A DNA stretch of 64,000 nt from JAATFS01 sp037145635 (GCA_037145635.1 JBBCXB010000005.1:62001-126000); one strand, 5' to 3'. Positions 26,932-36,191 are shown, counted from the stretch's first letter. Program-made: numbers and translations. Notes: generated by a model from the letters alone, not told the origin.

Positions 26932-26973
26932 CCGGACCGCCGGCGGCCGGGGATCCGGCCGCCGACGCCGCAG

Positions 26974-27007
26974 GCCGACGTCCCGCGGGGCGTCGGCTTC
27001 GTTGTTT
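26974..27007 (+). terminator. Intrinsic terminator after the M28 gene
   Basis: GCCGACG and CGTCGGC arms, with further pairing inside, are followed by TTCGTTGTTT, one of the few terminators here with a T-rich tail. Confidence 0.7.
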
Positions 27008-27189
27008 GAGGGGGGACCGGTGCCGCGCGCCTCCGGTCCGGGCGGCGGCCGGGCGTGCCGCGGCGCGGCGTTGGGGTGGCGTTGGGCCAGCCCGGCGTAG
27101 TCTGCCGCGCGGCAACCGTCGGGAGGGACGGTCGCCCGTCTTGGATGCGGGTTCGCATCCATCTTAACGACTGATTCTTTAGGATTGAG

Positions 27190-27252
27190 TGCGACATCGT
27201 GTCGCGGTCGAGGAGAGCTTGTGCAGCGGAGTGACGGGAATGCGACATCGTG
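27190..27252. repeat. 12-bp direct repeat upstream of opgH
   Basis: TGCGACATCGTG occurs at 27190-27201 and 27241-27252, 51 bases apart, in the leader of opgH. The 51-base period is close to five helical turns, so a binding-site pair is possible. Confidence 0.5.
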
Positions 27253-27375
27253 CGTCAGGGCCTGCGGCGCTGCGGAGGCCGGCTCCCTGGCCGCGCGCGG
27301 TACGGGCGGCCGTCGCCACGGCCTGAGCGCCGGCGGACGCCATCCCTCCTGCCCGCGGCCCCGCGGGCTGCGTTG

Positions 27376-29319
27376 ATGGACGGGACCCCCATGCCCCCGG
27401 CCGCCACCGCTCCCCTCGCCCCCGTCGCCGCTGTCCGCGATGCCGGCCTGGCCACGCTGCCGCAGGAAGCGCCGCTGGCGATGCCCGAGCAGTCGCTGCG
27501 GCAGGGCCGGCTGCAGATCCCGCGCCAGCGCACCGCGCCGCCCGGCATGGTGCTGCGCCGCCTGTACCTGATCGGCGGCACCGCGGCCATGACCGGCGTG
27601 GCCAGCTGGATGATGCTCGGGGTGATGTGGCCCGGCGGGCTCAGCGTGCTCGAAGTGGTGCTGATGGCGCTGTTCGTGCCGTTGTTCGCCTGGATCGCGA
27701 TGTCGTTCGCCAGCGCGGTGGCGGGCTTCGTCACCGTGGTGTTCGGCGCCGGGCGCAAGCTCGGCATCGACCCGGACGCGCCGCTGCCGCGGCTGCATAC
27801 GCGGACCGCGCTGCTGATGCCCACCTACAACGAGGACCCGCGGCGGCTGCTGGCGGGCCTGCAGGCGATCTACGAGTCGGTCGCCGAGACCGGCCAGCTG
27901 GAGCAGTTCGACTTCTTCGTGCTCAGCGACACCACCCGCGAGGCGATCGGCCGCGCCGAGGAGCAGGTGTACGCCGAGCTGTGCGAGCGCGTCGGCGGGC
28001 AGGGGCGCATCTTCTACCGCCGCCGCGCCGACAACGGCGGGCGCAAGGCCGGCAACATCGCCGACTGGGTGCGCCGCTTCGGCGGCGGCTACCCGCAGAT
28101 GCTGATCCTCGACGCCGACAGCCTGATGACCGGCGACACCATCGTGCGCCTGGTGGGCGGCATGGAGGACAACCCGGACGTGGGCCTGATCCAGACCCTG
28201 CCGGCCGTGATCAACGGCCACACCCTGTTCGCGCGCATGCAGCAGTTCGGCGGCCGCGTGTACGGGCCGGTGATCGCCTACGGCGTGGCCTGGTGGCACG
28301 GCGCCGAGAGCAACTACTGGGGCCACAACGCCATCATCCGCACCCGTGCCTTCGCCGAGAACGCCGGCCTGCCGTCGCTGCCGGGACGCCAGCCGTTCGG
28401 CGGCCACGTGCTCAGCCACGACTTCGTCGAGGCCGCGCTGATGCGCCGCGGCGGCTGGGCCACGCACATGGTGCCGTACCTGCAGGGCAGCTACGAGGAA
28501 GGCCCGCCGACCCTGACCGACCTGCTGATCCGCGACCGCCGCTGGTGCCAGGGCAACCTGCAGCACGCCAAGGTGGTGTCCGCCAAGGGGCTGCACTGGA
28601 TCAGCCGCATGCACATGATGATCGGTATCGGGCACTACTTCACCGCGCCGATGTGGGCGATGCTGATGCTGATCGGCATCGCCATCCCGCTGCAGGGCGA
28701 CGGGGCGGTGGACCTGGCGGCCGGACTGCATTTCTCGCCGGCGCGCTACTGGCACGGGCGTGCCGACGGCGGCGTGCTGTGGATCTTCGTCTGCACCATG
28801 GGGGTGCTGCTGGCGCCCAAGCTCCTGGGCTACATCGCGCTGCTGTTCAACCGCCGCGAACGCCTCGGGTGCGGCGGCGCGTTGCGCGCGCTGGCCAGCA
28901 TCCTGGTGGAGACGGTGCTGGCGGCGCTGATGGCGCCGGTGGTGATGTACCTGCAGTCGCGCGGCGTGGCCGAGGTACTGGCCGGCAAGGACTCCGGCTG
29001 GGACGCGCAGCAGCGCGACGACGGCAAGCTGTCGTGGGTCACGCTGATCCGCGGCTACGGCGGCCTGAGCCTGTTCGGCCTGCTCGCCGGCGGCATGGCC
29101 TACGCGGTGTCGCCGCCGCTGGCGGCGTGGATGGCGCCGGTGGTGATCGGCATGATGCTGGCGGTGCCGGTGGTGGCGTTGACCTCGCTGCGCCGCGCGG
29201 GCCTGGCCCTGCGGCGCGCGCGTATCTTCTGCATCCCCGAGGAGCTGGAGCCGCCGCGCGTGCTGGTGCGGGCCGCGGAATTGCGCCGGGCCGCGCTCGA
29301 CACGCCGCTGCCGCGCTAG
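27376..29319 (+). CDS. opgH: Osmoregulated periplasmic glucan glucosyltransferase OpgH
   Basis: The ATG at 27376 gives 647 residues, the usual size for the Xanthomonas-type protein. About six membrane segments frame a GT2 glycosyltransferase domain with TYNEDP (near 155), ILDADS (DxD-like), HDFVEAALMRRGGW and RDRRWCQGN (the QxxRW-type site). It polymerises UDP-glucose into beta-glucans and moves them to the periplasm, supporting osmoadaptation and, in plant pathogens, virulence (known there as hrpM). The usual partner opgG is not adjacent. An alternative start lies five codons downstream. Confidence 0.93.
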   Translation: MDGTPMPPAATAPLAPVAAVRDAGLATLPQEAPLAMPEQSLRQGRLQIPRQRTAPPGMVLRRLYLIGGTAAMTGVASWMMLGVMWPGGLSVLEVVLMALFVPLFAWIAMSFASAVAGFVTVVFGAGRKLGIDPDAPLPRLHTRTALLMPTYNEDPRRLLAGLQAIYESVAETGQLEQFDFFVLSDTTREAIGRAEEQVYAELCERVGGQGRIFYRRRADNGGRKAGNIADWVRRFGGGYPQMLILDADSLMTGDTIVRLVGGMEDNPDVGLIQTLPAVINGHTLFARMQQFGGRVYGPVIAYGVAWWHGAESNYWGHNAIIRTRAFAENAGLPSLPGRQPFGGHVLSHDFVEAALMRRGGWATHMVPYLQGSYEEGPPTLTDLLIRDRRWCQGNLQHAKVVSAKGLHWISRMHMMIGIGHYFTAPMWAMLMLIGIAIPLQGDGAVDLAAGLHFSPARYWHGRADGGVLWIFVCTMGVLLAPKLLGYIALLFNRRERLGCGGALRALASILVETVLAALMAPVVMYLQSRGVAEVLAGKDSGWDAQQRDDGKLSWVTLIRGYGGLSLFGLLAGGMAYAVSPPLAAWMAPVVIGMMLAVPVVALTSLRRAGLALRRARIFCIPEELEPPRVLVRAAELRRAALDTPLPR

Positions 29320-29530
29320 CGCGCCGGGGCGTTCCCGCGGGGGCGGGGCGGCCTGGCCGGGCGCGCCTCGGGCACCGCAGCTGCGTGCCATCGCGTGGTC
29401 CCGCCCCCCGATGACCGCCGCGCCCTGGCGCCCTACCTAGCGGACAGCAGGCCCGCTCGCGGTGCCGGTGGCGGCCGCCGTCGCGGCGCCGCAGGCATAA
29501 TGCCGGGCCCCTCCGAAGGAAGCCTCGACG

Positions 29531-30196
29531 ATGCTGGACGTGATCGAACGCGAGACCGGCCCCGCGCCGCAGTGGACGGTGCTGTGGCTGCACGGCCTGG
29601 GCGCCGACGGCAGCGATTTCGCGCCGATCGTGCCCGAGCTGGTGCAGCCGCACTGGCCCGACCTGCGCTTCGTGTTCCCGCATGCGGACGTGCGCCCGAT
29701 CACCCTCAACAACGGCGTGCGCATGCGCGGCTGGTACGACATCGTCAGCCTGGAGCTGGCCCAGCGTGCCGACCTGCCGGGCCTGGAGGCCTCGGCCGCG
29801 CAGGTCGAGGCGCTGCTGCAGCGCGAGCACGCGCGCGGCATCCCGCCCGAACGGATCCTGCTCGCCGGCTTCTCGCAGGGCGGTGCCCTGGCGCTGTGGA
29901 TGGGGCTGCAGCGGAAGCTGCCACTGGGCGGGCTGATCGCGCTGTCGACCTACCTGCCGGACGCCGCCAACGCCGCCGCCCGCCTGCAGCCGGGCGCCAG
30001 CGCGCAACCGCTGTTCATGGCCCACGGCACCGCCGATCCGGTGGTGCCGTACCGCTATGCCACGCTCAGTGCCGAGGCCCTGCGCGGGCTCGGCTTCGGC
30101 GTGGACTGGCACGACTATCCGATGGCGCACCAGGTGTGCCTGGAGGAGATCCAGACGCTGATGGCCTGGATGGGCCGGCGCTTCGCGGCGGCCTGA
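29531..30196 (+). CDS. Phospholipase/carboxylesterase family hydrolase
   Basis: A 221-residue compact alpha/beta hydrolase of the acyl-protein-thioesterase-like group. It has LHGLGADG (20-27), the nucleophile S115 in GFSQGG, D169 in HGTADPVVP and H200 in YPMAHQV, all at the expected spacing. Such enzymes cleave short-chain esters and lysophospholipids in the cytoplasm. GGAAG-like sequence precedes the ATG. The next gene (algZ) starts five bases after its stop, so the three genes to algR appear cotranscribed. Confidence 0.9.
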   Translation: MLDVIERETGPAPQWTVLWLHGLGADGSDFAPIVPELVQPHWPDLRFVFPHADVRPITLNNGVRMRGWYDIVSLELAQRADLPGLEASAAQVEALLQREHARGIPPERILLAGFSQGGALALWMGLQRKLPLGGLIALSTYLPDAANAAARLQPGASAQPLFMAHGTADPVVPYRYATLSAEALRGLGFGVDWHDYPMAHQVCLEEIQTLMAWMGRRFAAA

Positions 30197-30200
30197 GCCG

Positions 30201-31250
30201 GTGAACCCGCCGCCGCGCGCGCCGTCGTGGATGCCGGACCTGTGCCGGCTGCCCCGCGTCGGCGCGATGCTCGGCCTGGCCGAGCTCGCGGTGGTGGTGG
30301 TGACCCTGGTGCCGGACGAGGTGCGCCGGCTGTCGCTGGCGCGCTTCCTGTCGTCCAGCGGCCTGGCGTTGTGGCTGGCGCTGGCGGTGACCGTGCTGCT
30401 GTGCGTGCTGCGCCCGTGGCTGTCGCGGCTGCCGCCGCGGCTGGGCGCGCTGGCGGCGCTGGCGATCGCGGGGCTGGTCGCGGTGGCCGGCGCCGGCATC
30501 GTGCATGCGCTGTACGCCGCGCTGGGGGCGGGCCCGCTTGGGCCACAGGTCGGCTTCTGGCGCTTCACCCTCGGCAGCGCCGCCACCGTGGTGCTGATCA
30601 CCGCGGTGGCGCTGCGCTACTTCTACGTCAGCGACCGCTGGGCCGCGCAGCTGCAGGCCAACGCCCGCGCCGAGGCGGACGCGCTGCAGGCGCGGATCCG
30701 CCCGCACTTCCTGTTCAACAGCATGAACCTGATCGCCGGCCTGCTGCGGCGCAGCCCGGCGGTGGCCGAGCAGGCGGTGCTGGACCTGTCGGACCTGTTC
30801 CGGGCCGCGCTGGGGGCGGGCGAGGGCGAATCCTCGCTGCGTGCCGAGTGCGAGCTCGCCGAGCGCTACCTGTCGATCGAATCGCTGCGCCTGGGCGAGC
30901 GCCTGCAGGTCCGGTGGCAGCGCGAGGAGCCGCTGCCGTGGGAGCTGCCGTTGCCGCGGCTGGTGCTGCAGCCGCTGGTGGAGAACGCGGTGCTGCACGG
31001 GGTCTCGCGACTGCCCGAGGGCGGTACCGTGGAGCTGTCGCTGCGGCGCGTGGGGAACCAGCTGGCGATCCGCATCGCCAATCCGGCGCCGTTGCCGTCG
31101 GCGGGGCGCGCGCCGCTCGACGCCGGCGCCGGGCACGCGCAGGCCAGCATCGCGCACCGGCTGGCCTACCGCTTCGGCCCGGCCGCGCGGATGACGGCCG
31201 GCTGGAGCGAGGGCTACTATGCCTGCGAGATCACCTTGCCGCTGACGTAG
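30201..31250 (+). CDS. algZ: LytS/AlgZ-type sensor histidine kinase
   Basis: A GTG start gives 349 residues with four membrane segments (residues 20-140) and a cytoplasmic His_kinase domain. The phosphoacceptor is H169 in RIRPHFLFNSMN, typical of LytS-class kinases. The N-box reads LQPLVENAVLHG. The glycine-rich box is degenerate (GHAQASIAHRL rather than GxGLxN), as in AlgZ/FimS. The partner response regulator follows directly. In Pseudomonas the pair controls alginate and type IV pilus functions; targets here are unknown. Confidence 0.87.
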   Translation: MNPPPRAPSWMPDLCRLPRVGAMLGLAELAVVVVTLVPDEVRRLSLARFLSSSGLALWLALAVTVLLCVLRPWLSRLPPRLGALAALAIAGLVAVAGAGIVHALYAALGAGPLGPQVGFWRFTLGSAATVVLITAVALRYFYVSDRWAAQLQANARAEADALQARIRPHFLFNSMNLIAGLLRRSPAVAEQAVLDLSDLFRAALGAGEGESSLRAECELAERYLSIESLRLGERLQVRWQREEPLPWELPLPRLVLQPLVENAVLHGVSRLPEGGTVELSLRRVGNQLAIRIANPAPLPSAGRAPLDAGAGHAQASIAHRLAYRFGPAARMTAGWSEGYYACEITLPLT

Positions 31251-31254
31251 GGGA

Positions 31255-32013
31255 ATGTCCTTGGGAGCCACGGGCCTGCGCGTGCTGATCGCCGACGACG
31301 AGCCGCTGGCGCGCGAGCGCCTGCGCGCGTTGCTGGCCGACCACGCGCGGGTGCAGGTGGTGGGCGAGGCCGAGAACGGCGAGCAGGTGCTGCAGCTGTG
31401 CGCGCAGCAGCGCCCGGACCTGGTGCTGCTGGACATCGCCCTGCCGGGCATGGACGGGCTGGAAGCCGCGCGCCACCTGCGCGACCTGCGGCCGGCGCCG
31501 GCGGTGGTGTTCTGCACCGCCTACGACCAGCACGCGCTGTCGGCGTTCGACGCGGCGGCGATCGACTACCTGATGAAGCCGGTGCGCCCGGAGCGCCTGG
31601 CCGCGGCGCTGGAGCGCGCCGACACCTTCGTCGCCGGGCGCGACACGCCGCCCGCGCCGCAGGCCGGCGCACGCACCCACCTGTGCGCACGCCTGGGCGG
31701 CAGCCTGCGGCTGATCGCCCTCGACGACATCCGCTACCTGCAGGCCGAGGAGAAGTACGTCCTCGTCCACCACGCCGGTGGCGAGGACCTGATCGAGGAA
31801 TCGCTGAAGTCGCTGGAGGACGAGTTCGCGGGGCGGCTGCTGCGGATCCACCGCAACTGCCTGGTCGCGCGCAGCGAGCTGGCCGAGCTGCGCCGCAGCG
31901 GCGATGGCCAGGTGCATGCGGTCCTGCGCCACGTGGCGCAGCCGCTCGAGGTCAGCCGCCGCTGCGTGGCGCCGCTGCGCGGGGCGCTGGGCGGCGATCG
32001 CCGCGCCCCGTGA
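31255..32013 (+). CDS. algR: LytTR response regulator AlgR
   Basis: A 252-residue regulator starting four bases after algZ. The receiver domain has D14-D15, the phosphorylation site D60 in LVLLDIALPGMDG, and K108 in YLMKPVRPE. A linker leads to a C-terminal LytTR DNA-binding domain (about 148-245: LIALDDIRYLQAEEKYVLVHH, LLRIHRNCLVAR). This matches AlgR in length and arrangement. hemC follows after 31 bases, the same order as in Pseudomonas. Confidence 0.92.
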   Translation: MSLGATGLRVLIADDEPLARERLRALLADHARVQVVGEAENGEQVLQLCAQQRPDLVLLDIALPGMDGLEAARHLRDLRPAPAVVFCTAYDQHALSAFDAAAIDYLMKPVRPERLAAALERADTFVAGRDTPPAPQAGARTHLCARLGGSLRLIALDDIRYLQAEEKYVLVHHAGGEDLIEESLKSLEDEFAGRLLRIHRNCLVARSELAELRRSGDGQVHAVLRHVAQPLEVSRRCVAPLRGALGGDRRAP

Positions 32014-32044
32014 GTTGTGGCGCCGGCTCCGCGATAATGGCGGC

Positions 32045-32959
32045 ATGAACCAGCTCCGTATCGCCACCCGCAAGAGCCCGCTCGCCCTCTGGCAGAGCGA
32101 ACACGTCGCCCTGCTGCTGCGCCAGCACTACCCCGGCCTGGACGTGGTGCTGGTGCCGATGAGTACCCGCGGCGACGAGGTGCTGGACCGCTCGCTGGCC
32201 GCGATCGGCGGCAAGGGCCTGTTCCTCAAGGAGCTGGAGCTGGCGATGCTGCGCGGCGACGCCGACTGCGCGGTGCACTCGCTCAAGGACGTGCCGATGG
32301 AGCTGGACGCCCCGTTCGTGCTGCCGGCGATCCTGGCCCGTGCCGATCCGGCCGACGCCCTGGTCTCCAACCTCTATGCCTCGCTGGACGCGCTGCCGCT
32401 GGGCGCGCGGGTGGGCACGTCCTCGCTGCGCCGCCAGGCGCAGCTGCGTGCCTACCGGCCGGACCTGGAGCTGCTGGACCTGCGCGGCAACGTCAACACC
32501 CGCCTGGCCAAGCTCGACAACGGCGGCTACGACGCCATCGTGCTGGCCTGCGCCGGGCTGCGCCGGCTCGGACTGGAAACCCGCATCACCGCGCAGCTGG
32601 AGGCGCCGCAGTGGCTGCCGGCCCCGGCCCAGGGCGCGGTGGCGGTGGAATGCCGCGGCGACGATGCCGCGGTGACGGGGCTGCTGGCGGCGCTGGACGT
32701 GGCCGCCACGCGCGAGTGCGTGGAGGCCGAGCGCGCGATGAACCGGGCGCTGCACGGCAGCTGCCATGTGCCGGTGGCCGCGTTCGCGCAGCGCGACGGC
32801 GGGCACATGCACCTGCAGGGCCTGGTCGGCAGCGTGGCGGACGGCCGGCTGGTGCGCGCCGAAGCCGGTACCGACGGCGACGACATGGACGCGCTGGGCC
32901 AGGCCGTGGCGCAGCGCCTGCTCGACCACGGCGCCGGCGACCTGCTCGACGCGCTGTGA
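32045..32959 (+). CDS. hemC: Hydroxymethylbilane synthase
   Basis: A 304-residue enzyme of tetrapyrrole synthesis that joins four porphobilinogens into hydroxymethylbilane. Signatures include RIATRKSPLALWQ at the start, HSLKDVP with the catalytic Asp at about 82, GTSSLRRQAQ, LRGNVNTRL and the cofactor cysteine at about 240 in ALHGSCHVPV, which binds dipyrromethane. It follows algZ-algR and is probably read with them. The next step gene, hemD, is not here: a convergent outer-membrane protein gene follows instead. Confidence 0.97.
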   Translation: MNQLRIATRKSPLALWQSEHVALLLRQHYPGLDVVLVPMSTRGDEVLDRSLAAIGGKGLFLKELELAMLRGDADCAVHSLKDVPMELDAPFVLPAILARADPADALVSNLYASLDALPLGARVGTSSLRRQAQLRAYRPDLELLDLRGNVNTRLAKLDNGGYDAIVLACAGLRRLGLETRITAQLEAPQWLPAPAQGAVAVECRGDDAAVTGLLAALDVAATRECVEAERAMNRALHGSCHVPVAAFAQRDGGHMHLQGLVGSVADGRLVRAEAGTDGDDMDALGQAVAQRLLDHGAGDLLDAL

Positions 32960-32977
32960 GGCCGCCCGCCGGCGGCC
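32960..32977. terminator. Hairpin between convergent hemC and DUF481 genes
   Basis: GGCCGCC and GGCGGCC arms with a four-base loop in a 31-base convergent gap. It could serve both strands. Confidence 0.5.
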
Positions 32978-32990
32978 CCATGCACCCGGC

Positions 32991-33788
32991 TTACTTGAAG
33001 GTGTAGACCAGGTTGACCGTGGTCAGCGTGTCGGTCTTCTTGTCGTCGGCGCTGACCTCGCTGTTGTGGCGCATCTGCCAGGCGGCCTTGAGCGCGAAGT
33101 GCGAGTTCATGCTCACCTGCACGCCGAAGTCGTTCTGCGCATAGGTGTTGTACTCGCCCGATTCCACCAGCAGGGTGTTGATCAGGTCGGTGTTGGGGGT
33201 GATGGTGTACTTGACGTCGAACAGGCCGCGGCCGATCAGGCCGGTCTCGTTGCGGTCCTCGTCGCTGTTGTGCGCGCGGCGCACACCCGGGCCGATCTGG
33301 GCATCGAGGTAGAAGCGCTCGGCATCGATCAGGCGGGTACCGTAGCCGATGCCGAAGGTGGCCAGGCGGTCGTAGGTGGCGAAGTCGTCGTGTTCGTAGC
33401 GGCCGGTGGCGGTGAGCTGGCGGTGCTCGCCCAGCTGCAGCGCGCTGCCGGCGCTGCCGGTGTAGCGCTCGGCGGTGGTCTGGCGGTCGCGGGTGACGGT
33501 GCCGTCGTCGCTGGTGGTGGTGTACTCGGAGCTGGAGCGCAGCGCGGTGGCGTCGAAGCTGTGGATCCAGTCGCCGTCGGTGTAGCGCACCTTGACCCGC
33601 CCGTTCAGGCTGTCGGTGGTGCTGTTGCCGTGCGCGGAGGCGTAGCCCAGCTCGCCGGTGCTGCCGCTCCAGGGCGAAGGCATCACCGCGGCCGCGGGAT
33701 CGGTGGGGCCCTGCGGGACCACTTGGGCCCAGAGGGTGGGCGCGGCCAACAACAGGGGCAGGACGGACAGCGAAGCACGGCGTGACAT
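32991..33788 (-). CDS. DUF481 outer-membrane beta-barrel protein
   Basis: The ATG at 33788 gives 265 residues, starting with a signal peptide (MSRRASLSVLPLLLAAPTLWAQ). The rest alternates polar and aromatic residues in about a dozen strands (GELGYASAHGNSTTDSLNGR, HSFDATALRSSS) and ends in VNLVYTFK, a C-terminal aromatic signature for outer-membrane insertion. This is the DUF481 pattern, with the GNS(T) motif in the first strand pair. The function in the family is unclear; salt- or acid-induced members are known. Confidence 0.85.
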   Translation of the reverse strand: MSRRASLSVLPLLLAAPTLWAQVVPQGPTDPAAAVMPSPWSGSTGELGYASAHGNSTTDSLNGRVKVRYTDGDWIHSFDATALRSSSEYTTTSDDGTVTRDRQTTAERYTGSAGSALQLGEHRQLTATGRYEHDDFATYDRLATFGIGYGTRLIDAERFYLDAQIGPGVRRAHNSDEDRNETGLIGRGLFDVKYTITPNTDLINTLLVESGEYNTYAQNDFGVQVSMNSHFALKAAWQMRHNSEVSADDKKTDTLTTVNLVYTFK

Positions 33789-34003
33789 GGTCGACTCTCT
33801 CGAAAGCGGCCGGAAGGCGAAGGGTGGAATCGGTTTCATCATAACGGAGTGTGCCGGATCGTCATCGCCGCGTGAACGGACGCTTCATGGAACGTTCGGC
33901 CGCTGGGGGCCGGCCGCCGCTGCCGACCGGCGCAGCGCCCCCGGCCGCCACCGACCCGGCGGTGCTCACCACATCCGGCCGGGGACTCATACATAATCGG
34001 GGC

Positions 34004-34969
34004 ATGGACCGCTACGAACGCATCAACGCACTGCACCGCCTGCTCAAGTCGGCCCGCTACCCGGTGACGGTGGCGCGGCTGCAGGACGAGCTGGCCTGCT
34101 CCCGCGCCACCGTCTACCGCGACCTGGCCTTCCTGCGCGATGCGCTGATGGCGCCGGTGGAGGGCGACGGCGAGGCCGGGTTCCGCTACCTCTCCGGCGA
34201 GAGCGACCGCTTCGAGCTGCCCGGCCTGTGGCTGAGTTCGGAGGAACTGCACGCGCTGCTGGCCTCGCAGCAGCTGCTGTCGCGCACCGGCGGCGGCGTG
34301 CTGTCGTCGATGCTGGCGCCGCTGCAGCAGCGCATCGAGGGGCTGCTGGCGGCGCAGGCCGGGGTCTCGCAGTGGCCGGTGGACCGGGTGCGGGTGATCC
34401 CGCACCGCGGCCGCAAGCTCGACGAGGCCAGTTTCCGCACCGTGGCCTCCAGCGTGCTGGAACGCAAGCAGCTGAGCTTCGACTACCGCGCGCGCTCGAC
34501 CGACGAATCGACCAAGCGCACGGTCTCGCCGCAGCGCATCACCCACTACCGCGACAACTGGTACCTGGACGCCTGGGACCACGGCCGCGAAGGGGTGCGC
34601 AGCTTCGCGGTGGACCGCATCAACCGCGCGCGCCTGGTCGACAGCCCGGCGCGCGACGTGCCCGACGCCGAGCTGGACGAGCAGCTGGCGGCCAGCTACG
34701 GGATCTTCTCCGGCGCGCCCAAGGGCTGGGCCACGATCCTGTTCAGCGCCAAGGCCGCGCGCTGGGTGGCCGACGAGCACTGGCATTCGCGCCAGCAGGG
34801 CCGTTTCCTGCCCGACGGCCGCTACGAGCTCAAGGTGCCCTACAGCGTCTCGCGCGAGCTGCTGATGGACGTGCTGCACTATGGCTCGGACGCGGAGATC
34901 GTCGAGCCGACCTCGCTGCGCGAGCAGGCCAAGGCGCTGCTGTCGCTGGCGTTGAGCAACTACGAGTAA
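34004..34969 (+). CDS. WYL-domain transcriptional regulator (YafY-like)
   Basis: The ATG at 34004 gives 321 residues. The N-terminal winged helix-turn-helix (MDRYERINALHRLLKSARYPV through CSRATVYRDLAFLRDAL) is of the DeoR/HTH_11 type. A WYL domain follows at about 155-235, with the core DNWYLDAWDHGREGVRSFAVDRI (here WYL itself is visible), and a WCX extension at the C-terminus (FSAKAARWVADEHWHSRQQ). These regulators sense nucleic acids or small ligands; targets are unknown. The gene is divergent from the DUF481 gene, which is a possible target. Confidence 0.9.
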   Translation: MDRYERINALHRLLKSARYPVTVARLQDELACSRATVYRDLAFLRDALMAPVEGDGEAGFRYLSGESDRFELPGLWLSSEELHALLASQQLLSRTGGGVLSSMLAPLQQRIEGLLAAQAGVSQWPVDRVRVIPHRGRKLDEASFRTVASSVLERKQLSFDYRARSTDESTKRTVSPQRITHYRDNWYLDAWDHGREGVRSFAVDRINRARLVDSPARDVPDAELDEQLAASYGIFSGAPKGWATILFSAKAARWVADEHWHSRQQGRFLPDGRYELKVPYSVSRELLMDVLHYGSDAEIVEPTSLREQAKALLSLALSNYE

Positions 34970-35070
34970 GGCCGCCGGCGTGCCGGGGAGAGATGCGCCG
35001 CCGGCGGGTCGTGACCTCCGCCTGGCTGGTTCGTCGGGTTGGCAGCGACGGGTCGCGCCGTCACGCTTCA

Positions 35071-35111
35071 CCTAGGCTAGGGCGCCCGTCGGACCTAGGC
35101 CAGGGCGCCCG
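35071..35111. repeat. Tandem 18-bp direct repeat between WYL and lipocalin genes
   Basis: CCTAGGCTAGGGCGCCCG (35071-35088) recurs with one change at 35094-35111, 23 bases apart. The CCTAGG and GGCGCC cores are each palindromic. Confidence 0.5.
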
Positions 35112-35167
35112 CTGGAGCCGGGGCTCCGCCAGGCCGACGTCGGCAGGCGAACCGGAGGCAATGCGCC

Positions 35168-35743
35168 TCAGCGCTTCTCGGGCACTTCGAAGCCCAGGCG
35201 GTCCACCTGTTCCGGCAGCTGCGGCACGCGCTTGAGCTTGTCGGTGTAGATGCCGTAGTCGTCGCGCATCTTGTTCACCAGCTGGCGGTACTGGTCGCGG
35301 CTCATGTCGCGCTTGCGCGCGAAGATCCATGCCAGGTCGCGGCCGGGGTAGGAGATCAGCATCCAGGAATAGTCGGGGGCGACCTCCAGGATGCGCTGCT
35401 TGGCCGGGATGACCTTGTAGAACCACACCCGCCAGTCGCGGTTGCCGCTGTCCGCATCGACCGACGCGCGCGCGTTCACTTCCTTCTCGGGCTCGTTGAA
35501 GCCTTCCTGGTAGCGGTAGCGCACGGCGACCTTGTGATCGTCGACCAGCGTGTATTCGTCGCGGCTGGCCACGTGGCCGCGCTCGACCGTGTTGGGCATG
35601 CGCGCGATCACGTACCAGGTCCCCATCATCCGCTGCAGGTCCAGCGACGGGCCGGGACGGGACGGGCTGTCCTTGGCGAAGGCGGAACTGCTGCCGCCCA
35701 GGGCGAGCAGGAATGCTAGGGCAATCGTGACGTTCAGGCGCAT
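35168..35743 (-). CDS. blc: Bacterial lipocalin (Blc-like)
   Basis: A 191-residue protein with a signal peptide (MRLNVTIALAFLLALGGSSSAFA). The lipocalin first motif GxW appears as MMGTWYVIARMPN, and YQEGFNEPEKEVNARASV and YSWMLISYPGRDLAWIFARKR correspond to the following strands and the third conserved region (the Arg of the barrel base). No lipobox cysteine is present, unlike E. coli Blc, so it may be soluble in the periplasm. Lipocalins of this kind bind lysophospholipids or other lipids. Confidence 0.88.
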   Translation of the reverse strand: MRLNVTIALAFLLALGGSSSAFAKDSPSRPGPSLDLQRMMGTWYVIARMPNTVERGHVASRDEYTLVDDHKVAVRYRYQEGFNEPEKEVNARASVDADSGNRDWRVWFYKVIPAKQRILEVAPDYSWMLISYPGRDLAWIFARKRDMSRDQYRQLVNKMRDDYGIYTDKLKRVPQLPEQVDRLGFEVPEKR

Positions 35744-36191
35744 CGCAGGGTCATGGTGGAGCGGGTGGCCTGCACACTACCGCATGCAGGGGCGAAGTTC
35801 GTGTCAATACGGCGACCGCTGCGGCCGACGCGCGGCGCCTCCCGTCCGCATGCGGGCCTCGCCTGCATGCCGGCAGTGTAGGCGAAGACGCCTGCCCGCA
35901 GCGTGGGACAGCGCCGGCCGGCGGCGTCCCGGCGTGCGCCGCGGCCGGGACGCGGTACCGGGCGAATGCGCGGCCGGCACCCACGCGCGCGCGGCCGGGC
36001 GGCGTGCGCGACGGCGTGCGCGGGCCGTCCCTGGTGGCGCCATCGCGCGGGCGTGGCGCGCAGGACAGGATGGATTCGCCTGGCTGCGCGTGCGCTCCCG
36101 GCCGCGGCCCGGCATGGCGCCGGATCGGTCGCAGCCGGTGAGATGGCCGCGGGCGATCGTGGCGCTCCCGTCAGCGCCTGGAGTGTCCCGG
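35744..36191. other. Divergent gene-free stretch, 448 bp
   Basis: It separates the lipocalin start from a small membrane-protein gene. Frames crossing it are Arg/Ala/Gly-rich without signals. No defined promoter elements, repeats or RNA genes are recognised. Confidence 0.45.

Noticed and set aside
25243..29391. A 1382-codon minus-strand frame
   Set aside because: Antisense to the M28 peptidase and opgH; composition reflects GC bias only.
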